Positions 14,665-23,029 of a stretch of DNA of 34,601 nt are shown here, piece by piece. Numbering within the stretch: the first letter of the stretch is position 1; each line of letters starts with the position of its first letter. The translations under genes and the position numbers were made by a program. The stretch is from an uncultured Methanobrevibacter sp. Lineage in GTDB: Archaea; Methanobacteriota; Methanobacteria; Methanobacteriales; Methanobacteriaceae. The notes below the pieces were generated by a model that made no database searches, was not told the DNA's origin, and saw only the letters and a program-made list of their open reading frames with translations. The stretch is from the NCBI RefSeq assembly GCF_946184425.1, contig NZ_CAMHFP010000021.1, positions 1 to 34,601 on the forward strand, given 5' to 3'.

Positions 14665-17549
14665 GAAACCCTCATTTTTAACTCTTTAACCATTTCACCA
14701 TTTTTATTTATTTTATAAGCTTTTTTAAAGTACTCAACAGCTTTTGGAAAAATTCCCGAATGATAATATATTAATCCCATTAAAGCTAGCGCCTCTGAAT
14801 TTTTGCAATCAAATTCTATCAGTTTTTCTAAAATTTCAGATGCAGTATCCAAATCATCCTGCATGTACAGGTCATATGCTTCCTCATACAGTACTTCCTC
14901 ATCATCCAGAGTATTTATTTCAACATTAAAATTGGAGTGGGAAGTAGGTTGCTTATTATTCAATAAAACATCAAGTTCATTGGCCCTTTCATTTGCCTTA
15001 TCAATTGTTAAAGCCCTTTTTACAAACATTTTTGATATATCCCTCTGGTCCTGCTCATATAATATCTGCGCCATTAATGAAAGTGAATCTACATGATTTT
15101 TATTAGAAGTCAGAATATTGTTCAGGATGTCCTTTGCTTGAGAAAAGTCCTGATTATCATATAATTCCAATGCATCATTAAATTGAATATCATCTTCATT
15201 TACTTCTTTTTTAGAGATGATTTCTTCGTTTACTTCCTCTTTTACGACTGAAGTATCATCAGCAATCAGGTGACACATATATTCCAGAATATATTTGGTG
15301 GCATTCTTATGAAGAGGCTTATTATCATTGCCGCATTTCGGAGAGTATATGCAAGCCGGACATCCGCTTTGGCAATTACAATTATTCAACAAATCCAAAG
15401 TAGATTTAAGCAAATCAACAAATACGTCAACTGCCTTTTCACAGATACCAATTCCACCCTCATATCCATCATAAATAAAAATGGTAGCTTCCTGCGTATC
15501 CTCATGGTAATTTGTAGATAAACCTCCAATATCAAATCTGTCACACATTGTATGAAGCGGAAATAAACCTATTAAAGCATGTTCAGCACCGTGAAGTCCA
15601 CCTGCAAAAACTTCCTCTTCATTTGGAAACATGTCTTCCAAGGTATCTTTTACTGATTTTGGAATTGTAAACCACAATCCTTTAGTATTGAACTTTAACG
15701 GAGGTAAATCTAAAGGATAAGTTCCAATTGATTTGGAAAATTGCATTTTTTTGTATTTGAAGTAGTCTTCACTAACTGTCAATTCACCAAAATGAATTGT
15801 CAGGTTTCCGTATTTTGTTTTAGACAGTTTCTTTTTAATATTGATATCAGTCTGGTTCAGCACCATCGTATGATAATCGACAGTCTTTTTTGTTACATTT
15901 ACAAAACCCCTTGAAAGACTCACACTGTCAACAACATAAGTATCCCCCTTGTTGATTAAAATTGCGCCGTCATGAGCTTCCCTATAAACCTGTGAGCGCT
16001 CCATTGTTTCAAGTAACTTGCCGTTATTCATTATCTTGAATTCCTGACCTGAAATTTGATCAAGGGAATGGTCAAGTGCAGGGTTATCATCATAAGGATA
16101 CATATAATCTCCTCTAGCATTTATATGCAAATCCTTATTGGAGACCAATTCTTCAAGGATATCATCATCAATACCGAAATATTTTTCCACCTCCCCATAT
16201 TTCAAAGGTAATTCCTTGGCAGCGCACAATAAATGAGCTTCCTGCAGAATTGGATTAGATAAATCAATAATTGCATTTTCATGTGGCTTATCAAAGAAAA
16301 ATTTAGGATTATTCATAAAATACTGATCAAGCTGATTTTCAAAAGCTATCAAAACAGCCAAAGATTTTTGAGAACTTCTTCCAGCCCTACCTGCCTGTTG
16401 CCATGTTGAAATCATTGTTCCGGGATAACCTGAAATAATGACTGCATCAAGAGACCCTATATCTATACCCAACTCCAGCGCATTGGTACATGTAACTCCA
16501 AGATATTTTCCGCTTTTCAATCCGTCCTCTATTTCACGCCTCTCTTCTGGCCTGTAACCTGCACGATAAGCAGCAATACGATGTGCCAATTTTCCTTTAA
16601 TTTGAGTCATATCGTTTTTTGCCCACATTGCAATTAATTCAGTGGTTTTTCTTGAAACTGTGAAACATAATGTTTGAATTCCCTTCAACATCAAATAAAT
16701 AAAAATATTTTCCGTTTCCATGTGCACTGAAGGGGCATTTTGCATATTAACCTTGTTACGGCGATAATTTTTAAATGGATTGTATAAAATGAAATCTTTT
16801 TCTCCACTAGGAGATGTATCGCAATCAACCAATTTAAACTCCTCACCGGTCAGTCTGTTAGCAAGCTCCAATGGATTAGCAAGAGTTGCGGAAGACAGAA
16901 TGAATTGAGGATATGAACCATAAAAGTTAGCTATTCTCTTTAACCTTTTGATTAAAAAAGCAACATTGGAACCGAAAACACCCTTATAATAATGTGACTC
17001 ATCAATAACAATATACCTTAAATTGCGGTAGAATCTTGACCATTGATGATGCCATGACAAAATAAGATGAAGTTGATAAGGATTAGTCAATACAATACGT
17101 GATTTTTCACGAATCCACTTCTTATCCTCTCTTGGAGTATCACCATCATATGTTCGGGGATTAATTCGGATATCCAATTCCTCTTCAAGATTTTCCAGAA
17201 CATGAAGCTGGTCATTGGAGAGAGCCTTGGCAGGATAAATATATAATGCTGTTGCATCCCTATCTTCAATCATAGTCTCCATAATAGGTAAATTAAAAGC
17301 CAATGTTTTTCCAGAAGCCGTAGGAGTTGTAATAATTACATGTTCCCCTTCCTGAATAGATTCATATGTTTCAGCCTGATGTACATATAATCTCATGTCA
17401 TTTGATTTCAGATACTCAATAATTTTTTCATTTAAATTATCCACTTTTTTAAAACTGGGCTTTTTAGCAGGAATAGTCTCTACATGGGCTATATTCTCCC
17501 TATATCTCACATCATTTTTAAACATATCAATATTGCTAGAATCAGACAT
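14661..17549 (-). CDS. MrfA-like DEAD/DEAH helicase (DUF1998) with C-terminal TPR region
   Basis: A 962-residue SF2 helicase. Motif I TPTASGKT is at 75-82, motif II is DESH (183-186), SAT is at 220-222 and motif VI QQAGRAGR at 384-391. The DUF1998-type C-terminal region ends in a four-cysteine zinc site, CxCx3CxxC (724, 726, 730, 733), with Cys739 nearby. The same architecture occurs in B. subtilis MrfA, a 3'-5' helicase for mitomycin-lesion repair, and in yeast Hrq1-related proteins. Beyond the usual end (about 760) there is an acidic linker (768-790) and about 165 residues of TPR-like helical repeats (795-955; motifs like EALALMGLIYYHSG). An in-frame GTG exists at 17558; ATG 17549 is preferred. 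The role is presumably DNA repair, divergent from a second helicase gene. Confidence 0.88.
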   Translation of the reverse strand: MSDSSNIDMFKNDVRYRENIAHVETIPAKKPSFKKVDNLNEKIIEYLKSNDMRLYVHQAETYESIQEGEHVIITTPTASGKTLAFNLPIMETMIEDRDATALYIYPAKALSNDQLHVLENLEEELDIRINPRTYDGDTPREDKKWIREKSRIVLTNPYQLHLILSWHHQWSRFYRNLRYIVIDESHYYKGVFGSNVAFLIKRLKRIANFYGSYPQFILSSATLANPLELANRLTGEEFKLVDCDTSPSGEKDFILYNPFKNYRRNKVNMQNAPSVHMETENIFIYLMLKGIQTLCFTVSRKTTELIAMWAKNDMTQIKGKLAHRIAAYRAGYRPEERREIEDGLKSGKYLGVTCTNALELGIDIGSLDAVIISGYPGTMISTWQQAGRAGRSSQKSLAVLIAFENQLDQYFMNNPKFFFDKPHENAIIDLSNPILQEAHLLCAAKELPLKYGEVEKYFGIDDDILEELVSNKDLHINARGDYMYPYDDNPALDHSLDQISGQEFKIMNNGKLLETMERSQVYREAHDGAILINKGDTYVVDSVSLSRGFVNVTKKTVDYHTMVLNQTDINIKKKLSKTKYGNLTIHFGELTVSEDYFKYKKMQFSKSIGTYPLDLPPLKFNTKGLWFTIPKSVKDTLEDMFPNEEEVFAGGLHGAEHALIGLFPLHTMCDRFDIGGLSTNYHEDTQEATIFIYDGYEGGIGICEKAVDVFVDLLKSTLDLLNNCNCQSGCPACIYSPKCGNDNKPLHKNATKYILEYMCHLIADDTSVVKEEVNEEIISKKEVNEDDIQFNDALELYDNQDFSQAKDILNNILTSNKNHVDSLSLMAQILYEQDQRDISKMFVKRALTIDKANERANELDVLLNNKQPTSHSNFNVEINTLDDEEVLYEEAYDLYMQDDLDTASEILEKLIEFDCKNSEALALMGLIYYHSGIFPKAVEYFKKAYKINKNGEMVKELKMRVS

Positions 17550-17945
17550 AATTTCCACTAAGATAATTTAATATAATTATATAATTTGAAATAATATTTA
17601 AAGTATTTCCTGATTTTAAAATTCTTCAACAACAAAACAGTTATTTTGAATATAAATACCAAAATCCTCTTAAATTAGTATATATTAATTTATATATAAA
17701 AAAAGACTCCAAGAGCATATGAAAAGTAATATACAAAGAATAAAGTTAGGAAAAATTATCCCAACTTTATATGCATATTATGGAAGAAACTCTCCCATAT
17801 TTAATAATAGAATATTATAACATAAAAAGATATTCATTTTTTACATAAATAAATTATCATACATGAATACTTTTCAAATGGACTCTGACTTACTATATTA
17901 TTAAATAAGTATATAAATTAATAATTATATATTAAGAGGGAAAAA
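17550..17945. other. 0.4-kb intergenic region between two divergent helicase genes
   Basis: No open reading frame that I can support. It contains two adjacent inverted repeats (see 17740-17799) and, on the plus strand, a TATA box TATATAAA at about 17910-17917. GAGGG follows at 17936-17940, ahead of the UvrD gene. For the minus-strand helicase I see only generic AT-rich TATA candidates. The remaining sequence is low-complexity AT-rich DNA. Confidence 0.6.
17740..17799 (-). ncRNA. Candidate structured RNA: two consecutive hairpins
   Basis: Hairpin A: ATAAAGTTAGG (17740-17750) with CCCAACTTTAT (17760-17770), 11-bp arms and a 9-nt loop. Hairpin B: TATGGAAGA (17779-17787) with TCTCCCATA (17791-17799), 9-bp arms and a 3-nt loop. 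In each, the single imperfect position is A opposite C on the plus strand, which becomes a G-U pair on the minus strand. Both stems are therefore fully paired as minus-strand RNA. That would be the 5' leader of the MrfA-like gene or an independent small RNA. Transcription is not demonstrated. Confidence 0.35.
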
Positions 17946-20417
17946 ATGATTTCATATAACGAATTTGAAGACATAATAGTAAATATACTCAAAAGAGATA
18001 TCTCTTCAAATATAGAGCAAAAGAAAGCTATCCTATCTGAACCCGACAAATCCCTTTTTATAGTTGCAGGACCAGGATCTGGAAAAACAACAGTGATGGT
18101 ATTGAAAATTTTAAAATACATCTTTGTTGATGATGTTGACCCATCTGAAATTCTAGCCACAACATTTACAAAAAAAGCGGCTGACGAGTTGTATTCAAGA
18201 ATTTTGGGATGGGGAGATAAAATAAAAAACTACCTTGAAGACATATACTGTGATGATAGTTTTGAATCTAGCATGAAAATTGCTAAAATAGAAAGAATTG
18301 ATTTCAACCAAATATTAATTGGAACAACAGACAGCATAGCTGAAGAATTGCTTAGGGAAAATAAAAAACCCGGAGAAAACCAGTCAACCATTATTGAAGA
18401 GTTTGTTGCAAACTCCGCAATGATTAAAATTCTCATCAAGGATGAAAGATACCTCAATAAAAATCTTGTAGAATACCTAAAAGAACTAAGCGGCAAATCA
18501 AAACTTGAAGAACCATCAAAAATGAGTAAAATTTTAATGGAAATAAAAAATAGAATTTTTTATGACAAAATTGACTTTGAAGAGTTCTACGAAAAAACAC
18601 AAGAAAACAGCGGACTAAGATTGGCGCTTGACTGCATTAAAGAATATGAGAATACACTTAAAAGCAGGAACACAATTGATTTTGCAATGCTTGAATATAC
18701 CTTTCTTGAAAAGCTAAAGAACAATGAATTAAACTTATTTTTAGATGAAATCAAAATAGTCTTGATTGATGAATATCAGGACACTAATTTGATTCAGGAA
18801 GACATTTACTTCACCATTGCCAAATCAGCACTTGAAAATAATGGAAACATTACTGTAGTAGGCGATGATGACCAATCACTTTACAGATTCAGAGGTGCCA
18901 CTGTTGATTTATTCACAAACTATGAAAAACGAGTTAAAGACAGATTAGGAATTGATGTAGAGGAAATCAACCTAACAACAAATTACCGATCAACAGAAAA
19001 TATTATTGAACATTGCAATCACTTTGCGGAACTTGATGACGAATATCAAAAAGCAAGAGTTGAAAACAAGCCAAAAATTATCGCTCCAGACTTTGATAAA
19101 GATAAAATGCCCATATTGGGAATGTTTAGAAATAATCCAGAAATGTTGGCAAAGGACCTGTCACGATTAATCGACAAATTAGTCAACAAAGGAGAATGTG
19201 AAATAAAAGTTTTACAGATTTTAGATGAAAAGTATTACAGAAAAGTCAACGGTGCAATCAACATTGCAAATCTGCAAAAAATCAAACAGGAATCCATAAA
19301 AGCAGGTAAAAAAGAAAAGAAAATAACTCTTAAATTAGATAGTGATTATGGTTCTGCTTCCGATATAGCGATTTTATCATATTCTCCAAAAGAGATTCAA
19401 TATGGAAACCGTTCATTTCTCCATCACTTAAGAAAAAATCTTAAACGACTTAAAAAACCTATAGAAATGTTCAATCCAAGGGGAATTGATTTACCTGATA
19501 TAGATGTGGTCGCAATATTCTGCGGTCTGATTCTTGAATGCATTGACCCTGAAGGAAGCATTCAAAATTCCGACAAAACAATTCCAAATCTTGCAAAAAG
19601 AAATATGATTAGATGGAGATACAGTGCCAAAGAATATATAAAATTAAATCCTGAACCTCATGAGCCAATTTCACTGAATGATTTTGTAACACGCTGGCAG
19701 CTTAGAAGACCCTATCCCGAAGTAATCAACGGCATTGAACAAAAATGGCCTAAAACTGCAAGTTTAATGGAACTTGCATACAAATTGACAACATGGATTG
19801 AGGATCTGCAGGACGATGTTGAAGGAATAGTATATCTTGAAGCCATTACAAAATCAATAACCCAAACCGGATTTTTCAATGATTTTCACTCAAACATATC
19901 ATTCAAAAGCCCATATCAAGAAAGGGAATCCGTACTTGAAGCTATATGGAACATATTCATACCCCTTTCAACCGGAGGTGTCAGCATTGATGAATCACTA
20001 CTTGAAACATTACCTGACAACAGGATAAACGTTTTATCCATTCATCAATCCAAAGGACTGGAATTCCCACTCGTTATAGTAGATGTTGGCTCCAGATTCA
20101 AAACAAATGACATCAGAACCCAACGATTAAGATTTCCAAAATCATTATCCGACAAGAAAACCATTGAAGATACTATAAGACAGTACAGCATACTGGGCGA
20201 AAGTGACAGAAGCGAAAAGGACAGGTCATTTGATGATTTGACAAGACTTTACTTCGTGGCATTTTCAAGAGCTGAAAGTGTATTGTTATTGGTAGGTCTT
20301 AATTCATCCATTGAAGGATACAACAAGAAAAATGATCACTTTGACATACCTAATGTTGCAGTCGGATGGAGTAGAGACGAGAAGTATGTTGGATTTAAGA
20401 AGATTTATCTAATATAG
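17946..20417 (+). CDS. UvrD/Rep-family superfamily 1 DNA helicase
   Basis: An 823-residue SF1A helicase with an intact ATPase. Motif I AGPGSGKTT is at 41-49, motif Ia TTFTKKAADEL at 72-82, motif II LIDEYQDT at 273-280, motif III VGDDDQSLYRFRGA at 305-318, and NYRST at 346-350. Motif V LSIHQSKGLEFPLV is at 697-710 and motif VI RLYFVAFSRAE at 767-777. The 2A-2B region (about 355-695) is long and diverged from bacterial UvrD. The partner nuclease gene begins 10 nt downstream, so the pair recalls AddA/AddB or RecB-type helicase-nucleases with the nuclease on a separate chain. GAGGG 5 nt before the ATG and a TATA box at about 17910 define the start. Base composition is like its neighbours. Confidence 0.93.
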   Translation: MISYNEFEDIIVNILKRDISSNIEQKKAILSEPDKSLFIVAGPGSGKTTVMVLKILKYIFVDDVDPSEILATTFTKKAADELYSRILGWGDKIKNYLEDIYCDDSFESSMKIAKIERIDFNQILIGTTDSIAEELLRENKKPGENQSTIIEEFVANSAMIKILIKDERYLNKNLVEYLKELSGKSKLEEPSKMSKILMEIKNRIFYDKIDFEEFYEKTQENSGLRLALDCIKEYENTLKSRNTIDFAMLEYTFLEKLKNNELNLFLDEIKIVLIDEYQDTNLIQEDIYFTIAKSALENNGNITVVGDDDQSLYRFRGATVDLFTNYEKRVKDRLGIDVEEINLTTNYRSTENIIEHCNHFAELDDEYQKARVENKPKIIAPDFDKDKMPILGMFRNNPEMLAKDLSRLIDKLVNKGECEIKVLQILDEKYYRKVNGAINIANLQKIKQESIKAGKKEKKITLKLDSDYGSASDIAILSYSPKEIQYGNRSFLHHLRKNLKRLKKPIEMFNPRGIDLPDIDVVAIFCGLILECIDPEGSIQNSDKTIPNLAKRNMIRWRYSAKEYIKLNPEPHEPISLNDFVTRWQLRRPYPEVINGIEQKWPKTASLMELAYKLTTWIEDLQDDVEGIVYLEAITKSITQTGFFNDFHSNISFKSPYQERESVLEAIWNIFIPLSTGGVSIDESLLETLPDNRINVLSIHQSKGLEFPLVIVDVGSRFKTNDIRTQRLRFPKSLSDKKTIEDTIRQYSILGESDRSEKDRSFDDLTRLYFVAFSRAESVLLLVGLNSSIEGYNKKNDHFDIPNVAVGWSRDEKYVGFKKIYLI

Positions 20418-20427
20418 GAGATTAATT

Positions 20428-21654
20428 ATGAAATTACCTTCAAGATCAAAAGCATATATCATTCCGGAATACAGCTTAACCGGAGACCTGTTATCATTTT
20501 TAACATGCAATTTGCAGTACAGATATCAAAATAAAGGTACCCTTCCCCCTTCAAAACCTGTACAGCGCTGGTTTGGAGAATTTATTCATGGAGTAATGGA
20601 AGAAGCATTTATGCAATGGAAACAGAAGAAAACAGAATTTCCATGGGATTGGCTTGATGATATTAGACCAATAGAGGAACAGATTGATTTAAGATTGCAA
20701 GCCCGAGGCCTTTATCCCCATGATGAAGATCTGTTTTTCAGTTCAACAAACCATGATGTTGAAAATCTGAATGAACATGACCATAAAAAGTTAGCAAGTG
20801 CAAGGGCTGAAAAGGCAATCAACATTTGGGGAAAGCATCTTTTTCCTTTAATTGATTCATCAGAATTACTTATTAAAGGAATAAGAAATATGCCTAAATA
20901 CGATTCAAACAGAAGCAGATCAAACTATTACGGTATAAATGGAGTTGTTGATGTTTTAACATCCATGAAAATCAATAAAACAATTGAACAAAGTAATTTA
21001 GATAATTATGACAATAAGATTATTCAAATTTTAAAGAAAAATAGTGATTTTCGAAAAAGAATAAATGAATCCGAAGACGAAGAGGATTATGAAATAATTA
21101 TCGATTACAAGGGAATGAAAAGGCCACCGATAGAAGTTGAAAATCCAAAAGCCGAAAATAAATGGGAAAGCCATGAACAGCAGATATTGACATATTCCTG
21201 GCTTAGGTCACAACAGGAAGATTCAAAATCAATTTTTGCAGGAATAATATTCTATTTAAATGAACTTGTTCCCTCAAAAGAAGATTTGGCCTTGATTAAA
21301 GAAGAAATGAACAATGGTTTAATCGACGATGAAATACTTGAAAAGTACAAAAATGATTTTGATTTGATTGACAGATGGCAGGAAGATGATAAAGCTCCCG
21401 AACTAAGCAATGAATTTAAACTGGAAAGGTCAATTCGAATCATTAACATCAACCCTAAAGAAATTGACAAGTCACTTGAAAAATTTGACAATGTTGTTTA
21501 TGATATTGAAGAATCCCTAATAAATGAAATGAAAGGAAGTAAAATTCAGGAAGCATGGAAAGCAGAAGCCGATGAAAGAACATGCAGTGCCTGCGATTTC
21601 AGAACATTTTGCAAAAATAATAAAAACAAAACAAAAGAATTTAAAATTCCATAA
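20428..21654 (+). CDS. PD-(D/E)XK nuclease with predicted 4Fe-4S cluster (AddB/Cas4-like)
   Basis: A 408-residue RecB-family nuclease. Active-site elements appear in order: His54 in GEFIHG, Asp175 in GVVDVL, Asp226-Tyr227-Lys228 in IIIDYKG and a QxxxY motif at 252-256 (QILTY). Cys27 near the N-terminus and Cys386/Cys389/Cys395 near the C-terminus (CxxCx5C) make the four-cysteine frame of the iron-sulfur cluster found in AddB, Cas4 and Dna2. All catalytic residues are present, so it should be active. GGAGAT 6 nt before the ATG is the ribosome binding site. It sits 10 nt after the UvrD-like gene and almost certainly forms a complex with it. It lacks Walker motifs, unlike true AddB, and there are no cas genes nearby. 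Confidence 0.9.
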   Translation: MKLPSRSKAYIIPEYSLTGDLLSFLTCNLQYRYQNKGTLPPSKPVQRWFGEFIHGVMEEAFMQWKQKKTEFPWDWLDDIRPIEEQIDLRLQARGLYPHDEDLFFSSTNHDVENLNEHDHKKLASARAEKAINIWGKHLFPLIDSSELLIKGIRNMPKYDSNRSRSNYYGINGVVDVLTSMKINKTIEQSNLDNYDNKIIQILKKNSDFRKRINESEDEEDYEIIIDYKGMKRPPIEVENPKAENKWESHEQQILTYSWLRSQQEDSKSIFAGIIFYLNELVPSKEDLALIKEEMNNGLIDDEILEKYKNDFDLIDRWQEDDKAPELSNEFKLERSIRIININPKEIDKSLEKFDNVVYDIEESLINEMKGSKIQEAWKAEADERTCSACDFRTFCKNNKNKTKEFKIP

Positions 21655-21681
21655 AACAAATATAATGTATAGGTGTTATTT

Positions 21682-22356
21682 ATGACAAATTTAGAGAAAA
21701 ATCAAAAATACTGTGAGGCAATTGAAAATAAAATTAAATTGGATGCAAAACCTGTTGCAATGAAGTTAATTAAAACTGAAGATGAACTTTTGGAAGGATA
21801 TGAATTAATAGATGAAAAAATAAGACATTGTGAAATGGTCAGAAAAGCATCATTAGGTAGTAAGTTTTACTCCACTCTTGAAGAACAAATGTGTTTAGGT
21901 GGAGCAGGAGCTATTGGACTAAGAGATATGCCTCCAAAATTAGCTAACGGCGAAAAATATTTCTCATTAGGAAGATTTCAAGATTTGGAAACTGCTAAAA
22001 AATTAACAAGTCAACTTTCCATAGTTGAAGACAAACATTGGGGAATTATTTATGCTCCCCTTGATGAAGCAGATTTCGAGGCAGATGTTATTCAAATCAT
22101 CACAGAACCTGTAGGTGGAATGAAACTTGCACAAAGTATTGTCTATAAAACCGGTGAAAAAATTAACCCATCATTTGCAGGCATTCAATCACTATGTGGA
22201 GATGCATTTGCAAATCCATACATTACAGATGGAATCAACTTCACATTAGGTTGTGACGGTTCAAGAAAAGCGGCAGACATTAAAGATAATGAGATGACTG
22301 TTGGAATCAGTGCAGCCAAAATAGAAGAAGTTATTTCCGGATTAGACTCAATCTAA
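21682..22356 (+). CDS. DUF169 family protein
   Basis: A 224-residue protein that I recognise as the DUF169 family, widespread in anaerobic archaea and bacteria and of unknown function. Conserved cysteines are visible: Cys50 in RHCEMV, Cys71 in EEQMCLGGAGAIGL, Cys177 in QSLCGDAF and Cys205 in LGCDGSR. The sequence DAKPVAMKLI near the N-terminus is typical. A metal or iron-sulfur role has been suspected from the cysteines, but I see no proof. An in-frame GTG lies at 21673, yet ATG 21682 has AGGTG 6 nt upstream and is preferred. It starts 27 nt after the nuclease gene on the same strand, so it may be cotranscribed, though it does not look functionally related. The 3' end overlaps the convergent gene by 9 nt. 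Confidence 0.87.
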   Translation: MTNLEKNQKYCEAIENKIKLDAKPVAMKLIKTEDELLEGYELIDEKIRHCEMVRKASLGSKFYSTLEEQMCLGGAGAIGLRDMPPKLANGEKYFSLGRFQDLETAKKLTSQLSIVEDKHWGIIYAPLDEADFEADVIQIITEPVGGMKLAQSIVYKTGEKINPSFAGIQSLCGDAFANPYITDGINFTLGCDGSRKAADIKDNEMTVGISAAKIEEVISGLDSI

Positions 22357-23001
22357 AAGGTTTAAATAATCTTCATAATGATTTATATTCAATAATTCTT
22401 TTTCATTTTTTTCTTTTATTCCATAAAATATATAACCATCGGCAAAAATTTTTCTAAGAATAGGATTTAAGTTGTCATCCTCATTTTCGAGATAACCCAT
22501 TAAATTTTTTCTATGAGCTACAAAAGGCATGCCTAACCCTTCAGCAGTGTCCAATAATCCTGTTTTCCTTCTTCTTAAAATGGAAATTGTCTTTTCAGGA
22601 TTTTCAGAATTTTGACTTATATCAATCATCCTATTGAATGTTTCAGAGGATACTGTAGGCTGGTCTCCAGTGATACATAATGCATATTCGCAACTTGAAT
22701 TTGAAAGACCATTAAAAAGAGAAGTTGACAAACCTACATCAACAGGATTATTTTTAATGAACTTTACAGAGCCTTTATAATTATCGCCAATAGCTTCTTT
22801 TATTTCACTAGCATAATGTCCAAGTACAACAATACATTCATCAATATTTGCAGATAATGCATTATCAATTGTTGTCTCCAGAACTGTCTTATTGTTGAAA
22901 GGTAAAATAAGTTTATTCTTTAAATCAAGATTTCTAGAAATTTGATCCTTACGCATTCTGGAATTTTTACCAGCTGCTGTAATAATAGTTGAAATTGACA
23001 T
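22348..23001 (-). CDS. MobA/MocA-like nucleotidyltransferase
   Basis: A 217-residue NTP transferase-fold protein. The nucleotide-binding start STIITAAGKNSRM (4-16), the second signature VGLSTSLFNGL (89-99) and the metal-binding TGDQP (111-115) match the MobA-like NTP_transf_3 group, near MocA (molybdenum cofactor cytidylyltransferase). The real substrate is uncertain. Homologues of this type also act in sugar or cofactor nucleotide transfer, and no molybdopterin genes are nearby. The ATG is preceded by an A/T-rich tract without a ribosome binding site. It lies 28 nt downstream of the VanW-like gene, with a T-run between them. Confidence 0.82.
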   Translation of the reverse strand: MSISTIITAAGKNSRMRKDQISRNLDLKNKLILPFNNKTVLETTIDNALSANIDECIVVLGHYASEIKEAIGDNYKGSVKFIKNNPVDVGLSTSLFNGLSNSSCEYALCITGDQPTVSSETFNRMIDISQNSENPEKTISILRRRKTGLLDTAEGLGMPFVAHRKNLMGYLENEDDNLNPILRKIFADGYIFYGIKEKNEKELLNINHYEDYLNLLD

Positions 23002-23005
23002 ATAA

Positions 23006-23019
23006 ATAAAAAAAAAAAG
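23006..23019 (-). terminator. Oligo-T terminator after the VanW-like gene
   Basis: On the minus strand an uninterrupted run of about eleven T, with further T nearby, follows the VanW-like stop codon by about 10 nt. It lies immediately before the nucleotidyltransferase start. Confidence 0.5.
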
Positions 23020-23029
23020 AAGATATATT

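Noticed and set aside
20428-21654. Cas4 gene indicating a CRISPR locus
   Set aside because: The protein is twice the usual Cas4 length, is paired with a UvrD-type helicase, and no cas genes or repeat array are in the window.
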